A stretch of 64,000 nucleotides of DNA from Planktomarina temperata RCA23 (GCF_000738435.1 NZ_CP003984.1:2356001-2420000), one strand, 5' to 3'. Shown: positions 27,091 through 35,347, counted from the first letter of the stretch. Numbers and translations: made by a program. The notes: generated by a model not told the origin, from the letters alone.

Positions 27091-27600
27091 ATGATAACAA
27101 AATTACCGAGACGGCTGTTCCTATCTGGTGCGGTCGCGACATTCTTGGCCGGATGCGCCAACAAATTCAGTTCGTACACTGGCCCTGACGTGACACGCCT
27201 GCGCCTCTACAAATCTCAACGACTGCTCGTTCTCGATGGAGCGCAGGGCGTGCTGCGCTCTTACCCGGTCGGGCTTGGTTTTGCCCCGGAAGGACACAAG
27301 CAATTCGAGGGCGACGGACGCACGCCCGAAGGAACCTATACCATCGACCGCCGAAATCCCGAGAGCCTGTTTCATCTCTCAATTGGCATTTCGTACCCGA
27401 ATGCGGCCGACCGCGCTTTTGCGGCAGCTCAGGGCCAGTCTCCAGGGGGTGATATCTTTATCCACGGTGGCCCGAGGCGGGGGATCGATCCAACGAATAA
27501 GCAGGACTGGACCGCCGGATGTATTGCGGTCAGTGATCGGCAGATTGAAGAGATTTATGCAATGGTGCGCGATGGCACGCCCATCGACATTTATGCCTGA
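27091..27600 (+). CDS. L,D-transpeptidase (YkuD) lipoprotein
   Basis: The 169-residue protein has a basic N-terminus and lipobox LAGC, then a YkuD domain with FIHGGPRRG and the catalytic-Cys region DWTAGCIAVSD. L,D-transpeptidases make 3-3 cross-links or attach proteins to peptidoglycan in the periplasm. The upstream in-frame start (27025) would add an unrelated segment, so I start at 27091. It follows the ATPase gene and overlaps the end of the convergent lspA by 10 bp. Confidence 0.85.
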   Translation: MITKLPRRLFLSGAVATFLAGCANKFSSYTGPDVTRLRLYKSQRLLVLDGAQGVLRSYPVGLGFAPEGHKQFEGDGRTPEGTYTIDRRNPESLFHLSIGISYPNAADRAFAAAQGQSPGGDIFIHGGPRRGIDPTNKQDWTAGCIAVSDRQIEEIYAMVRDGTPIDIYA

Positions 27601-28058
27601 CGACGTGCGTCCCACACCGGATACAACAAAAGTACGCCAACGCCACATACGACAAAAACATCGGCCAAGTTGAAGGCCGGCCAATACAGGCCCGCGATGT
27701 GGAAGCTCAGAAAGTCAGTAACGGCTTGAAATCGGAAGCGATCTACAACGTTTCCGAGTGCGCCGCCAATGATCGCACCAAGTGCAACAGCTTCGATACG
27801 ATTGTCGCTGCGAAAAAGCAGCACACCGAGAACGGCACATATCAAAAGCGCCAATGCCGACAGTCCCCACCAAGGCATGCCCCCGAACATCCCGAAGCTA
27901 ACCCCATCATTTTGAACATACACAAGGTCGAATATGGGTAAGATTTGAATGCCGGTGGCAAACGAGGATGCGTTGTCCATGACAAAGAACTTCGTGACTT
28001 GATCCACGAAAAGAGCGATCAACACGGTAGTCAGGCCGGGAAGGATGAATATCTTCAT
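27591..28058 (-). CDS. lspA: Lipoprotein signal peptidase II
   Basis: A 155-residue membrane protease with four hydrophobic segments. The catalytic Asp residues lie in GNVVDRFRF and FNLADVFVV, and VDQVTKFFV is the usual N-terminal motif. It cleaves prolipoproteins at the diacylglyceryl-Cys. Extra lspA copies are common in metal-resistance islands; the chromosomal copy is presumably elsewhere. It is the last gene of the minus-strand metal operon. Confidence 0.92.
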   Translation of the reverse strand: MKIFILPGLTTVLIALFVDQVTKFFVMDNASSFATGIQILPIFDLVYVQNDGVSFGMFGGMPWWGLSALALLICAVLGVLLFRSDNRIEAVALGAIIGGALGNVVDRFRFQAVTDFLSFHIAGLYWPAFNLADVFVVCGVGVLLLYPVWDARRQA

Positions 28059-28064
28059 CTTTTT

Positions 28065-28847
28065 TTATCCGAGCCAGACGTCCAAAAACAGCATGATGAC
28101 CAAGCCGATCGCAAGGCCAAGTGTTGCCTTGTTCTGATGACCGCTTCGGTGGGTTTCAGGAATGATCTCGTGACTGATAACGTAGAGCATCGCACCTGCG
28201 GCAAACGCCAAACCCCAAGGAAGAAGCGGTTCGGAGATCGTGATGATCCCCGCACCCAAAAGCCCTCCAATGGGTTCAACCATGCCAGTTAATGCGGCGA
28301 TCCCCCAAGCCCGGACTTTCGAATACCCTTCGCCGAGCAGTGACACCGCGACGGCCAGACCTTCGGGCGCGTTCTGCAGCCCGATCCCGATCGCAAGCGG
28401 CATACCACCTGACACACCGTCCGCGCCGAAGCCGACGCCAACAGCGAGCCCTTCAGGAAAATTGTGGATCGTGATGGCGATAATGAACAACCACACCCGT
28501 CGAAGGGATGCTGCCTCCGGCCCTTCGCGACCTGTGCTGAAATGCTCATGCGGGAGTTTCTCGTTCATGAGTGCCACGGCACCCATCCCGAGGAGGATCG
28601 CAATACACACAATAGCTGCCGGTGCGGCCTCGTTCACATACCGTAGTTCAGCAGCATCAAGTGCCGGTATAATCAAGGAAAAGAACGATGCCGCCAGCAT
28701 CACGCCTGCTGCGAAACCAAGTGAGAGGTCTCGGGTAGCGCGAGACGGTACGCGACCAAAAAGCACGGGTATTGCGCCAATGGCGGTCATTGAACCTGCG
28801 GCAAGACTACCCAGAAATCCGAGCATGATGGGGGAGAGAGTGTCCAA
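28065..28847 (-). CDS. ZIP-family metal transporter
   Basis: A 260-residue protein with eight hydrophobic segments. The metal-binding helices contain HNFPEGLAVG and QNAPEGLAVA, followed by GMVEPIGGLLG and a conserved HEIIPE near the end. ZIP proteins move zinc or other divalent ions into the cytoplasm. The start is either TTG at 28847 or ATG at 28826; the first has better spacing to a GAAAGA site. It lies between DUF411 and lspA. Confidence 0.85.
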   Translation of the reverse strand: MDTLSPIMLGFLGSLAAGSMTAIGAIPVLFGRVPSRATRDLSLGFAAGVMLAASFFSLIIPALDAAELRYVNEAAPAAIVCIAILLGMGAVALMNEKLPHEHFSTGREGPEAASLRRVWLFIIAITIHNFPEGLAVGVGFGADGVSGGMPLAIGIGLQNAPEGLAVAVSLLGEGYSKVRAWGIAALTGMVEPIGGLLGAGIITISEPLLPWGLAFAAGAMLYVISHEIIPETHRSGHQNKATLGLAIGLVIMLFLDVWLG

Positions 28848-28873
28848 ATTTATATCTTTCGTTGTAAATCTCT

Positions 28874-29323
28874 TCAGTCGCCAGAATAGCTTGAGAAGAC
28901 TTCTGTCGACCCGTCGTTGTTGATGAGAAACACGTCGTAGGCCTCACGCCAGCGGCTCTGATCCATACCAGGCGAGCCAAGCGGCATGTCCGGCACCGCG
29001 AGGCCTACTGCGTCTGGTCTTTCGCTGAGTAACCTGCGTATATCACCCGCTGGGACATGGCCTTCGATCACATATCCGTCGATGAGCCCCGTGTGACAGG
29101 ACACCATACGTTGCGGAACGCCATTATCGAGTTTGAAGCGTACAAAAAGGCCTGCAAACATATCCTCACCTGTGGGTTCAAAGCCGTTTTCTTCGAGGTG
29201 TTTCATCCACGCTAGGCAGCACCCGCAGCCATTCGTCTTAATAACTTCAATTTGGGTCGCTTGGGCGATGGCCTGAGCGGCGAAGCTCATTGAAAAAAGG
29301 GTTGCGAGCGTAAAAAGCTTCAT
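28874..29323 (-). CDS. DUF411 periplasmic metal-binding protein
   Basis: The 149-residue protein has a signal peptide ending near AIAQA, then KTNGCGCCLAWMKHLEENGF, the DUF411 Cys motif, and VSCHTGLIDGYVIEGHVPA. The family is associated with copper resistance. Its start overlaps the SCO gene stop by 4 bp. Probably a periplasmic copper-binding or chaperone protein. Confidence 0.85.
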   Translation of the reverse strand: MKLFTLATLFSMSFAAQAIAQATQIEVIKTNGCGCCLAWMKHLEENGFEPTGEDMFAGLFVRFKLDNGVPQRMVSCHTGLIDGYVIEGHVPAGDIRRLLSERPDAVGLAVPDMPLGSPGMDQSRWREAYDVFLINNDGSTEVFSSYSGD

Positions 29324-29943
29324 GAGGATTGTTCTCCGGTTCTTGCAAGGACGCGGCGGATTTTTGGCACCGCGAATTCCCGTTGTTCATGGTAGTCTAT
29401 TGTGCCGGAAAACTGCCCCTCAGCATCAAAGAGAAAGACGCTTGCCGTATGGTTCATCGTATAGTCGCCGTCCGTGGCGACCTTTTCATAGCGCGCACGG
29501 AAGCCAGCGGCAGCGCGCGCTGTCTCTTCAAGCGTCCCGTTCCAGCCTTGGATAGCAGGGTGAAAATAATTGACATATTCCGCCATGGCGTCCACGGTAT
29601 CGCGCTCCGGATCGACCGTGATGAACACGACGTTCATGTCCGCAACATCATCTCCAAGGTCGTCAAGCCAGCCAGAAATATCCGACAATGTGGTTGGGCA
29701 AACATCGGGGCAGTATGTGAAGCCAAAAAACACCATGGATGGATTGCCCAGAAGCGACGCGGGTCCGACGGTTGCACCGCCTTGATCGGTCATCTGAAAG
29801 TCCATCTGGGTGAGCGGCAAGGGTCGCTGAGCTACAGGTTCAGGCGCGCCGGGACCGTTCACTCGCCACCAGCCAATAAATAGCGTGAGCGCAAGCGCCC
29901 CGCTTATTGCGGCACCATAAGTGAAAAGGGTTCTTCGGTTCAT
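29320..29943 (-). CDS. SCO1/SenC family copper chaperone (copy 2)
   Basis: A 207-residue protein with one N-terminal membrane anchor (residues 8-26) and a thioredoxin-like SCO domain. The copper ligands are in YCPDVCPTTLSDI, with a distal His in YTMNHTASVFLFD. SCO proteins deliver copper to, or reduce thiols of, the CuA site of cytochrome oxidase. It overlaps both neighbours by a few bases, and a second SCO gene opens the same operon. Confidence 0.9.
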   Translation of the reverse strand: MNRRTLFTYGAAISGALALTLFIGWWRVNGPGAPEPVAQRPLPLTQMDFQMTDQGGATVGPASLLGNPSMVFFGFTYCPDVCPTTLSDISGWLDDLGDDVADMNVVFITVDPERDTVDAMAEYVNYFHPAIQGWNGTLEETARAAAGFRARYEKVATDGDYTMNHTASVFLFDAEGQFSGTIDYHEQREFAVPKIRRVLARTGEQSS

Positions 29944-30404
29944 CAGCCTTCCGGACCGAGCGCCGCAATGCCAAAAATTGGAACGTCAACAGTCAGTGTC
30001 CCGCCATCGGCAAAGTTTAAGGTTAGCTGAAACGTCTCGCCTTCGATCATCTTGGCTTGCAACCGCATCAGCATCGCATGCATGCCGCCTGGCTCCAGCG
30101 AGACACTCTCGCCCGGAGAAATGTTGATTTCACCGACAGGGCCCATGGAACTGACACCATTTGAATCAGTCGTGGTTTCGTGGATGTCCGGCATCATGGC
30201 CAATGGGGTTTCCAGCCCGACCAATGTCACCGGGTCAGTGCCCGTGTTGCGCAGGGTCATGTAGGCTACGCCCGGACGGTTGGTACCGATAGACGCGCGG
30301 GCCCATGCGTCTTCGATCACAATGTCTTCCGAACCCGCAAGGGAAGCTGTAGGCAATCCGACCAGAATACTGAATGCAAGGGCATGGAAGGTAGATTTTC
30401 TCAT
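29943..30404 (-). CDS. PCuAC periplasmic copper chaperone
   Basis: The 153-residue protein has a signal peptide and the PCuAC copper motif spread over MMPDIHETT and GGMHAMLMRL (His/Met ligands). PCuAC passes Cu(I) to SCO or CuA. I start at MRKSTFHAL because AGGAAC precedes it; the frame runs on upstream into the DsbA gene without a ribosome site. The stop overlaps the start of the following SCO gene. Confidence 0.9.
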   Translation of the reverse strand: MRKSTFHALAFSILVGLPTASLAGSEDIVIEDAWARASIGTNRPGVAYMTLRNTGTDPVTLVGLETPLAMMPDIHETTTDSNGVSSMGPVGEINISPGESVSLEPGGMHAMLMRLQAKMIEGETFQLTLNFADGGTLTVDVPIFGIAALGPEG

Positions 30405-30429
30405 AGGTTTGTTCCTGATAGTTTTCTGG

Positions 30430-31089
30430 TCATGATCCATTCGCCGAGACTTCCGCAGCCACGAGGGCGCGCAACTCATCTGCGCCGAAGGGATCAAGAG
30501 GTTTTCCATTTACGAAGAAGGTGGGTGTCTGGCGCACGCCAACCGCTTCCACATCGGCGCGATCTTGATTGAGAACGCCAACGGTCTGAGGAGCCATCAT
30601 CTGCGTTTGCGCGTTGTCAGCGTTAAGACCAGCTTGTTCAGCGATCGCAAGGATTAAACCGGGCGCGGGGGCACCATGGGAGGCCCACCGGGGCTGGAAC
30701 TCAAGGAGTGCTTCGAGGACCGGCTCAAAAACGCCCTGCATGCGTGCCGCTTCGAGCACACGAATGGCCTGTTCTGAGGCTTCACCGTGGAAGGGGGTAT
30801 ATCTCAGCACGACGCGTACATCGCCGTCATGCTCGGCCAGTATGTCCTTCACAATCGGATGGAAGGCGCGGCAGGCTTCGCAAGCCGGATCGAAGAACTC
30901 GACTATAGTCACAGGGGCTTCTTCCGGACCAATGATTGGAGAGTAGGACCGGATTAGTGTTTCCGCGATTTCCGGCTGGACTAGCTCAACCTGAACCACC
31001 GAGGCCGAGCGCGACTGAAACCAAACGGCGGCCGCAAAGACTGCAAGACCGACGAGAAGGACCGATAGAACGATCGATTTGTTTTTCAT
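30430..31089 (-). CDS. DsbA-like thiol:disulfide oxidoreductase
   Basis: A 219-residue membrane-anchored thioredoxin-fold protein with FFDPACEACRAFHP (active site CEAC), the cis-Pro in VRQTPTFFVNG, and one N-terminal hydrophobic segment. Its partner DsbB is directly upstream with a 4-bp overlap. It probably oxidises or isomerises cysteines of the copper proteins in this operon. Confidence 0.88.
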   Translation of the reverse strand: MKNKSIVLSVLLVGLAVFAAAVWFQSRSASVVQVELVQPEIAETLIRSYSPIIGPEEAPVTIVEFFDPACEACRAFHPIVKDILAEHDGDVRVVLRYTPFHGEASEQAIRVLEAARMQGVFEPVLEALLEFQPRWASHGAPAPGLILAIAEQAGLNADNAQTQMMAPQTVGVLNQDRADVEAVGVRQTPTFFVNGKPLDPFGADELRALVAAEVSANGS

Positions 31090-31511
31090 GTGCGTGGTTC
31101 CTTCAGGGAGAAAATGGACAGGACCACGATCAACCCGAAGGCGATCAGCGACAAGAGCGGGATTGGGACGCCGAGGAAGACCTGATTGTCATCGGTGCAA
31201 GACGGGCCGGTCGCTGTGCAGGGCTGGATGCGCTCCGGGAGAATTCCAGTGTAGAGGCCCAGATGCCAAAGTGCGATGGCGGCCCCACCAAGGGCGAGCG
31301 CAACACCGTAGCGGCCGACCCGATGATCTTCCCACCAGAGACCAAGGCTAAGAACGATGGCTAGCGGAAACATGAAAGCGCGCTGAAACCAACACAGATT
31401 GCACGGAGCCTGCCCCAGCACCTCACCGATATAGAGCACGGCCAGGGAACTTCCCAAAGCGACGATCCACGCGGCGGTCAAAGCCGTCTCTTTTGACATC
31501 AATCGGCTCAT
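31086..31511 (-). CDS. DsbB-like disulfide bond formation protein
   Basis: A 141-residue protein with four hydrophobic segments, a CxxC pair in CNLCWFQR near residue 40, and a second Cys pair in QPCTATGPSC. This is the DsbB/VKOR-like quinone-linked layout that re-oxidises DsbA. It overlaps the genes on both sides by 4 bp. Confidence 0.88.
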   Translation of the reverse strand: MSRLMSKETALTAAWIVALGSSLAVLYIGEVLGQAPCNLCWFQRAFMFPLAIVLSLGLWWEDHRVGRYGVALALGGAAIALWHLGLYTGILPERIQPCTATGPSCTDDNQVFLGVPIPLLSLIAFGLIVVLSIFSLKEPRT

Positions 31512-32104
31512 ATCGACATCCGCGCCTTAAGGTCAGAAAGAATTTCTTCAGCTGATGTGCCATATGTCCAAGCCCCGACATATCCGCCTTGGGGATCAAA
31601 GAGGAACAGCTGAGAGGAATGCCCCATCGTGTACCCATTGGGCGAAGCCGCCTCTTCGATCTTCTCGTAATATACACGGAAGGTTTCGGACGTTCGCTTG
31701 ATCTGATCCGCTGTACCGGTGAGACCGATGATATTGGCATCAAAGGCCGGGACAAACCCTGCCAGTTGTTCGGGCGTATCACGTTCCGGATCAATCGAAA
31801 TAAAAAGAGGCTGGACTTGGGCCGCGTTAGAGCCGAGCCCATCCATGACGGCGGCAACCTCGGCCAAGGTCGTGGGGCAGACATCAGGGCAATTCGCAAA
31901 GCCGAAGAACACGAGCATCCAGCGCCCTGCGAAGTCTTCGTCCGTCTGCACCTTGCCTTGGTGATCGGTCAGTTCGAAATCCGCCCGGAACGCAGGATCA
32001 TCAGCCCGCGGTTCGCTTCTGGTAGAAACCTGCAGCCAAATGAACCCAACAATCGCGATTGTGACGAGTCCCCAAAGCATTTTTTGTAACGTAGAAAATC
32101 TCAT
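31508..32104 (-). CDS. SCO1/SenC family copper chaperone (copy 1)
   Basis: A 198-residue protein with an N-terminal anchor and copper ligands in NCPDVCPTTLAEV and a distal His in YTMGHSSQLFLFD. It is first in the minus-strand operon, directly downstream of a MerR-type promoter. It shares the fold with the SCO protein at 29320 but is clearly divergent, so it is not a recent duplicate. Confidence 0.9.
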   Translation of the reverse strand: MRFSTLQKMLWGLVTIAIVGFIWLQVSTRSEPRADDPAFRADFELTDHQGKVQTDEDFAGRWMLVFFGFANCPDVCPTTLAEVAAVMDGLGSNAAQVQPLFISIDPERDTPEQLAGFVPAFDANIIGLTGTADQIKRTSETFRVYYEKIEEAASPNGYTMGHSSQLFLFDPQGGYVGAWTYGTSAEEILSDLKARMSI

Positions 32105-32141
32105 TGGTCGTATTACGCCCGATTCCGCCCATTTTTACAGC

Positions 32142-32172
32142 AGTCTAAATGTTCTAGCTGCTAGAGGTTCAA
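32142..32172 (-). promoter_or_regulatory. MerR-type promoter of the SCO/Dsb operon
   Basis: On the minus strand, TTGAAC (32172-32167) and TAGACT (32147-32142) are separated by exactly 19 bp, and the spacer contains the dyad TCTAGC-T-GCTAGA (its plus-strand position is 32153-32165). This is the classical MerR-regulated layout. It faces the first SCO gene, and the MerR gene starts about 105 bp away on the other strand. Confidence 0.75.
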
Positions 32173-32276
32173 GCTATTTCTTGGCTAAGAAGCAGCCCTT
32201 CACGGACATGTGATTACAGTGCTGGCTTGCGCATGCCAATAGCTATAGCTACCAACACTATAGATATGGAGGTTGC

Positions 32277-32705
32277 ATGCTGACAATTGGAAGCTTGGGA
32301 AAGAAGACCGGAACAAAAGTCCAAACCATTCGATACTATGAACAGATCGGCCTGATGCCCGAACCGGGTCGCACTGAAGGCGGGCAGCGGCGTTACGGTT
32401 ACGCCGAAGTCGATCGCTTGTCCTTTATTCGACACGCGCGCCAGTTGGGATTTCCGCTGGAGGCGATCCGCGAGCTACTTGATCTTAGCGACAATCCGGA
32501 TCGATCTTGCCATGAGGCCGACTCCATCGCTCGTCGACAACTCAAACAGGTCGAATTGCGGATGGATCGCTTGAAAGCGCTGCGCACAGAGCTGAAACGG
32601 ATGATCCACGAATGCAGCGGAGGCAATACGGCCGACTGTAAGGTTCTCGAAGTTCTACGCGATCATTCTCAGTGCCTGACCAACCACGATGAGATTGGAG
32701 CCTAG
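32277..32705 (+). CDS. MerR-family metal regulator (ZntR/CadR-like)
   Basis: A 142-residue protein with the MerR winged helix ([17 protein letters not shown] and [17 protein letters not shown]), a coiled-coil dimerisation helix, and a C-terminal metal loop [18 protein letters not shown] with a further Cys near the end, plus a Cys near residue 80. This pattern fits Zn/Cd/Pb sensors of the ZntR group. It probably controls the three 19-bp-spacer promoters in this module. A CTATAG-N9-CTATAG dyad lies at 32243-32263 before its start. Confidence 0.88.
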   Translation: MLTIGSLGKKTGTKVQTIRYYEQIGLMPEPGRTEGGQRRYGYAEVDRLSFIRHARQLGFPLEAIRELLDLSDNPDRSCHEADSIARRQLKQVELRMDRLKALRTELKRMIHECSGGNTADCKVLEVLRDHSQCLTNHDEIGA

Positions 32706-32707
32706 TA

Positions 32708-33034
32708 ATGCCAGCACTGGCCGCTTACCCACTCGCCGCATTGGCCGAAATTGCCGGTTGCTTCGCAATCTGTACCTGGTGGCGGCTCGGGGCAACCCCA
32801 TTTTGGATACTCCCGGGAGGATGCGCCTTGTTAGCGTTTGGTTGGTTGCTGGCGCAGGTCGATACCACCGTCGCGGGGCGAGCATTTGCGGCTTATGGCG
32901 GGGTGTATATCGCAGCATCAGTTACGTGGATGTGGCTGGTTGAGGGCCAGCGGCCTGACCGGTGGGATGCAATGGGAGCGGCTGTCTGCCTCTTTGGCGC
33001 TGCCGTCATTCTCCTAGGTTCACGCAGCGCTTAA
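32708..33034 (+). CDS. YnfA family membrane protein
   Basis: A 108-residue protein with four hydrophobic helices and the UPF0060/YnfA motifs ([22 protein letters not shown] and [13 protein letters not shown]). YnfA is a small inner-membrane SMR-like protein, linked to multidrug efflux in enterobacteria. It starts 2 bp after the merR stop, so the two are cotranscribed. Confidence 0.88.
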   Translation: MPALAAYPLAALAEIAGCFAICTWWRLGATPFWILPGGCALLAFGWLLAQVDTTVAGRAFAAYGGVYIAASVTWMWLVEGQRPDRWDAMGAAVCLFGAAVILLGSRSA

Positions 33035-33043
33035 AGTTAAGCC

Positions 33044-33074
33044 TTTAACCTATAGTCACTGTAGCAATTATACC
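33044..33074 (+). promoter_or_regulatory. Orphan MerR-type promoter
   Basis: TTTAAC (33044-33049) and TATACC (33069-33074) are 19 bp apart, and the spacer contains CTATAGT-C-ACTGTAG, aligning base for base with the spacer of the ATPase promoter at 24617. The gene now downstream is only a transglutaminase fragment, so the original target seems to have been lost. Confidence 0.6.
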
Positions 33075-33101
33075 TTACTCAAAGACGATTCGAGGAGATG
33101 T

Positions 33102-33268
33102 ATGATGAGCGCAGAAGACCGGCTGTTAGCAGCCACCCCAATCCTGAATTTCGGCCATCCGTCGATTGAGCAGTTGGTTGCGGAAAGAGGGTGGAAAGCT
33201 CTTGCGACCCATGACCGTATTGGCGCGGTCTACGATTTCGTACGCAATGAAATTGCCTTTGGGTCCAG
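33102..33268 (+). pseudogene. Transglutaminase-like protein, N-terminal fragment
   Basis: After a good ribosome site (GAGGAG) the frame starts MMSAEDRLLAATPILNFGHP and continues to DRIGAVYDFVRNEIAFG, the N-terminal part of bacterial transglutaminase-like proteins. It breaks off near 33268, before the catalytic Cys-His-Asp region, where the sequence runs into a reversed hipB-like fragment. Confidence 0.65.
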
Positions 33269-33336
33269 CCGCGCGCCTTTCGAGTCCGGCGAAGTGCCTC
33301 GCCGATCTGCTCGGCCGTGCGTGCTGTGAGGTCCAT
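33269..33336 (-). pseudogene. hipB-like HTH regulator, N-terminal fragment
   Basis: From the ATG at 33336 the first residues (MDLTARTAEQIGEALRRTRK, followed by ARGWTQR) match the start of HipB-type XRE regulators. The homology ends near 33269 at the junction with the transglutaminase fragment. The operator array upstream is intact. Confidence 0.6.
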
Positions 33337-33348
33337 GATGCGGCTCCT

Positions 33349-33419
33349 TTTACGGAGTAGCGTAAATCAAAGTAAATTACGCCGCAACGTAAATATTTTA
33401 TTTTTACGCCACAGCGTAA
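33349..33419 (-). promoter_or_regulatory. Three phased TTACG-N6-CGTAA operators
   Basis: TTACG-N6-CGTAA occurs three times (33350-33365, 33377-33392 and 33404-33419; the first extends to TTTACG/CGTAAA). Their centres are exactly 27 bp apart. They lie just upstream of the hipB-like fragment and are probably its autoregulatory sites. Confidence 0.7.
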
Positions 33420-33433
33420 CATGCGAGCTACAC

Positions 33434-34264
33434 TCACGACTGCAGCCCCGCAGCGCAGACCTGCTCGGGCGTCACCAGCTTTGACGCAATCAAATCCTCG
33501 GTCTGCCGGTTCGTGATATGGCGGCACAGGGGATGGCGCTCGTGAATCCACTCGGCGAGGCTCGCACGGCCTTTGGCTTCGGCCTCTCGCGCCTTCTCAC
33601 GGTCGGCCTGCACCTGGGCAAGCCCCTTCTCCCACCGGCGCATCTTGAACCAGTTGTCTGAGAAACAGACCTTGCTGCGCGTGTAGCCTTCGCTTTCGTT
33701 GGCATAGGCTTTGATCGCTTGCTTCAGGTCATCGGGCTCCACACCGGCTTTCTCAGCCGCTGCAATCAGGCGCAGAGTAGTCCGCCGGTCTCGGATCCTG
33801 TCTTCGGGATAGGCCGCCAAGATCTTCTCAGTTTCAAAATCTTCAACCTCCGCCGCCGCCTCGCGCCTGCGCGTAGGTGGTTTATGGATGGTTTTAGGAT
33901 GGTTTGGGGTCCACCGTGAACCCCGTACCCCGTTCACCGTGGACCCCGTACCGGGTTCAGGCTGGACGGGGTTCACAGTGACCCCCGTCTCAATGTCGGG
34001 CTCGGCGGTGGGGTCGAGCGCGGCCACGCGTTCCAGAACGATGCGGTAAATGACAGTGTAGCCGTTCTTGCAGTGTCGCCGCCCTGTCTCGATCAAGATG
34101 CCTTCACGCAGGAAGTCGATGATGGTGCGCTGGATCGTGCCCTTGGAGCACCAGATGCCCGAGCCATTATCGCTCGCCTTGTCAGCCAGGAACATGATGA
34201 TCTGCTTGCGCGCGGCGCTGCCAAAGCGGCGTTCGGCGCATTCGTTTGCGATACGCCAGCTCAT
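33434..34264 (-). CDS. Plasmid-type HTH replication/initiator-like protein
   Basis: A 276-residue protein with an N-terminal winged-helix-like part (FGSAARKQIIMFLADKASDN, then GIWCSKGTIQR and DFLREGILIETG), a Pro/Thr-rich linker and a helical, charged C-terminal half. It resembles HTH_36-type proteins of Rhodobacterales plasmids and islands. The segment between GTIQR and TIIDF seems shorter than I would expect, and may have lost part of the recognition helix. If intact it would bind DNA for replication or transfer. Confidence 0.6.
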   Translation of the reverse strand: MSWRIANECAERRFGSAARKQIIMFLADKASDNGSGIWCSKGTIQRTIIDFLREGILIETGRRHCKNGYTVIYRIVLERVAALDPTAEPDIETGVTVNPVQPEPGTGSTVNGVRGSRWTPNHPKTIHKPPTRRREAAAEVEDFETEKILAAYPEDRIRDRRTTLRLIAAAEKAGVEPDDLKQAIKAYANESEGYTRSKVCFSDNWFKMRRWEKGLAQVQADREKAREAEAKGRASLAEWIHERHPLCRHITNRQTEDLIASKLVTPEQVCAAGLQS

Positions 34265-34370
34265 TGGACCACCTCACCGGTCAGAGGCCATGAAAAAGCA
34301 GACTGAGCGTTTGCGGTGCAGCACGGGCCTATGCTATTGTCCATTGAAAGCTGACAGGCTTTTTCTATTT

Positions 34371-34410
34371 GGCCCCGGTTCACAGTTGCCGCTGTGACGG
34401 GGCCTTTTTC
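34371..34410 (+). terminator. Rho-independent terminator
   Basis: GGCCCCG...CACAG pairs with CTGTG..CGGGGCC and is followed by TTTTTC. A possible plus-strand promoter (TTGCGG and TATTGT, 18 bp apart) lies about 60 bp upstream, so a short RNA running against the leader of the initiator-like gene is conceivable. Confidence 0.55.
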
Positions 34411-34483
34411 GTTTTGAACCGGCGAAATTGGCTTTGAAACTTTCGCTTTTTGTTCACTTTTTGTCAGGGGGTGTTTTGCACCC

Positions 34484-34578
34484 TTAAGTCGTTGTTTTTG
34501 AAGTCTCTCTTTCTGGATTGCAAAAACAGTTACACTCGCCCAAACTTCCCATTTAAATACTTAAAAACAACGACTTAA
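34484..34578 (+). repeat. Perfect 16-bp inverted repeat
   Basis: TTAAGTCGTTGTTTTT at 34484-34499 is matched by its complement at 34563-34578, 63 bp apart. No gene lies in the interval. The position near the right island end fits arm-type integrase or excisionase sites, or a mobile-element scar. Around 34745-34870 there is sequence resembling the tail of another IS, which I cannot assign. Confidence 0.5.
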
Positions 34579-34604
34579 GAGAAATTTACCCTTCAAAATC
34601 AGCT

Positions 34605-34661
34605 TACACAGTTGATACACAGTTTTCACACAAAATTGAGCAAAATCAGGGTGTTGAACAC
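34605..34661 (+). repeat. Island-end repeats matching the attL side
   Basis: TACACAGTTGATACACAG is nearly the same as the sequence at 14489-14506, and GTGTTGAACAC at 34651-34661 recurs at 14535-14545 and at 35187-35197. The order and spacing resemble the attL side, suggesting integrase arm sites or the end of an older related element. Confidence 0.5.
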
Positions 34662-34900
34662 GGTAATTATGCCCCTGGAAAAGTTGATCCTCAGACTGCT
34701 AATGCGAACACAATGTGCAGGATAAATTCTGCTTTTCTGACAGCACTAGTACCTCGTTTTGAGCAGCCCCACTTGAGTGGTCCATATTGAAAGTTAGTGC
34801 ATGATCGGCCTTTGGTCCATCGGGATGATGGCTTCGGGCGCTGGTGGGCGGTATCGTCAGATACGAAGATGTATATTCCAGGAATTAACGGAGAAGATAA

Positions 34901-35130
<230 letters not shown>

Positions 35131-35302
35131 CTCGAGCAATAGTCTGTTACTTCCGAGGCTTAAGGGTTCCGATAAGCGCATTTGTGGTGTTGAACACACA
35201 ATTCTTGCTTTAATACAACACACGGACTTACACATTTACATACACACCGTACATTTAATAAAAATAACTATTTAATTACAATTATTTAAACGCGTACATT
35301 CC

Positions 35303-35347
35303 ATTGCAAATCCGTGTACACCGGTTCGATTCCGGTACCCGCCTCCA
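35303..35347 (+). repeat. attR: second copy of the tRNA-Cys 3' end
   Basis: An exact 45-bp copy of 14399-14443, from the anticodon loop to CCA. The upstream half of a tRNA is absent, so this is not a functional gene. It marks the right end of the tRNA-Cys island. I did not see a third copy further right. Confidence 0.92.

Noticed and set aside
35303-35347. Second tRNA-Cys gene
   Set aside because: Only the 3' half is present; the acceptor 5' strand and D-arm are missing, so it is an att site.
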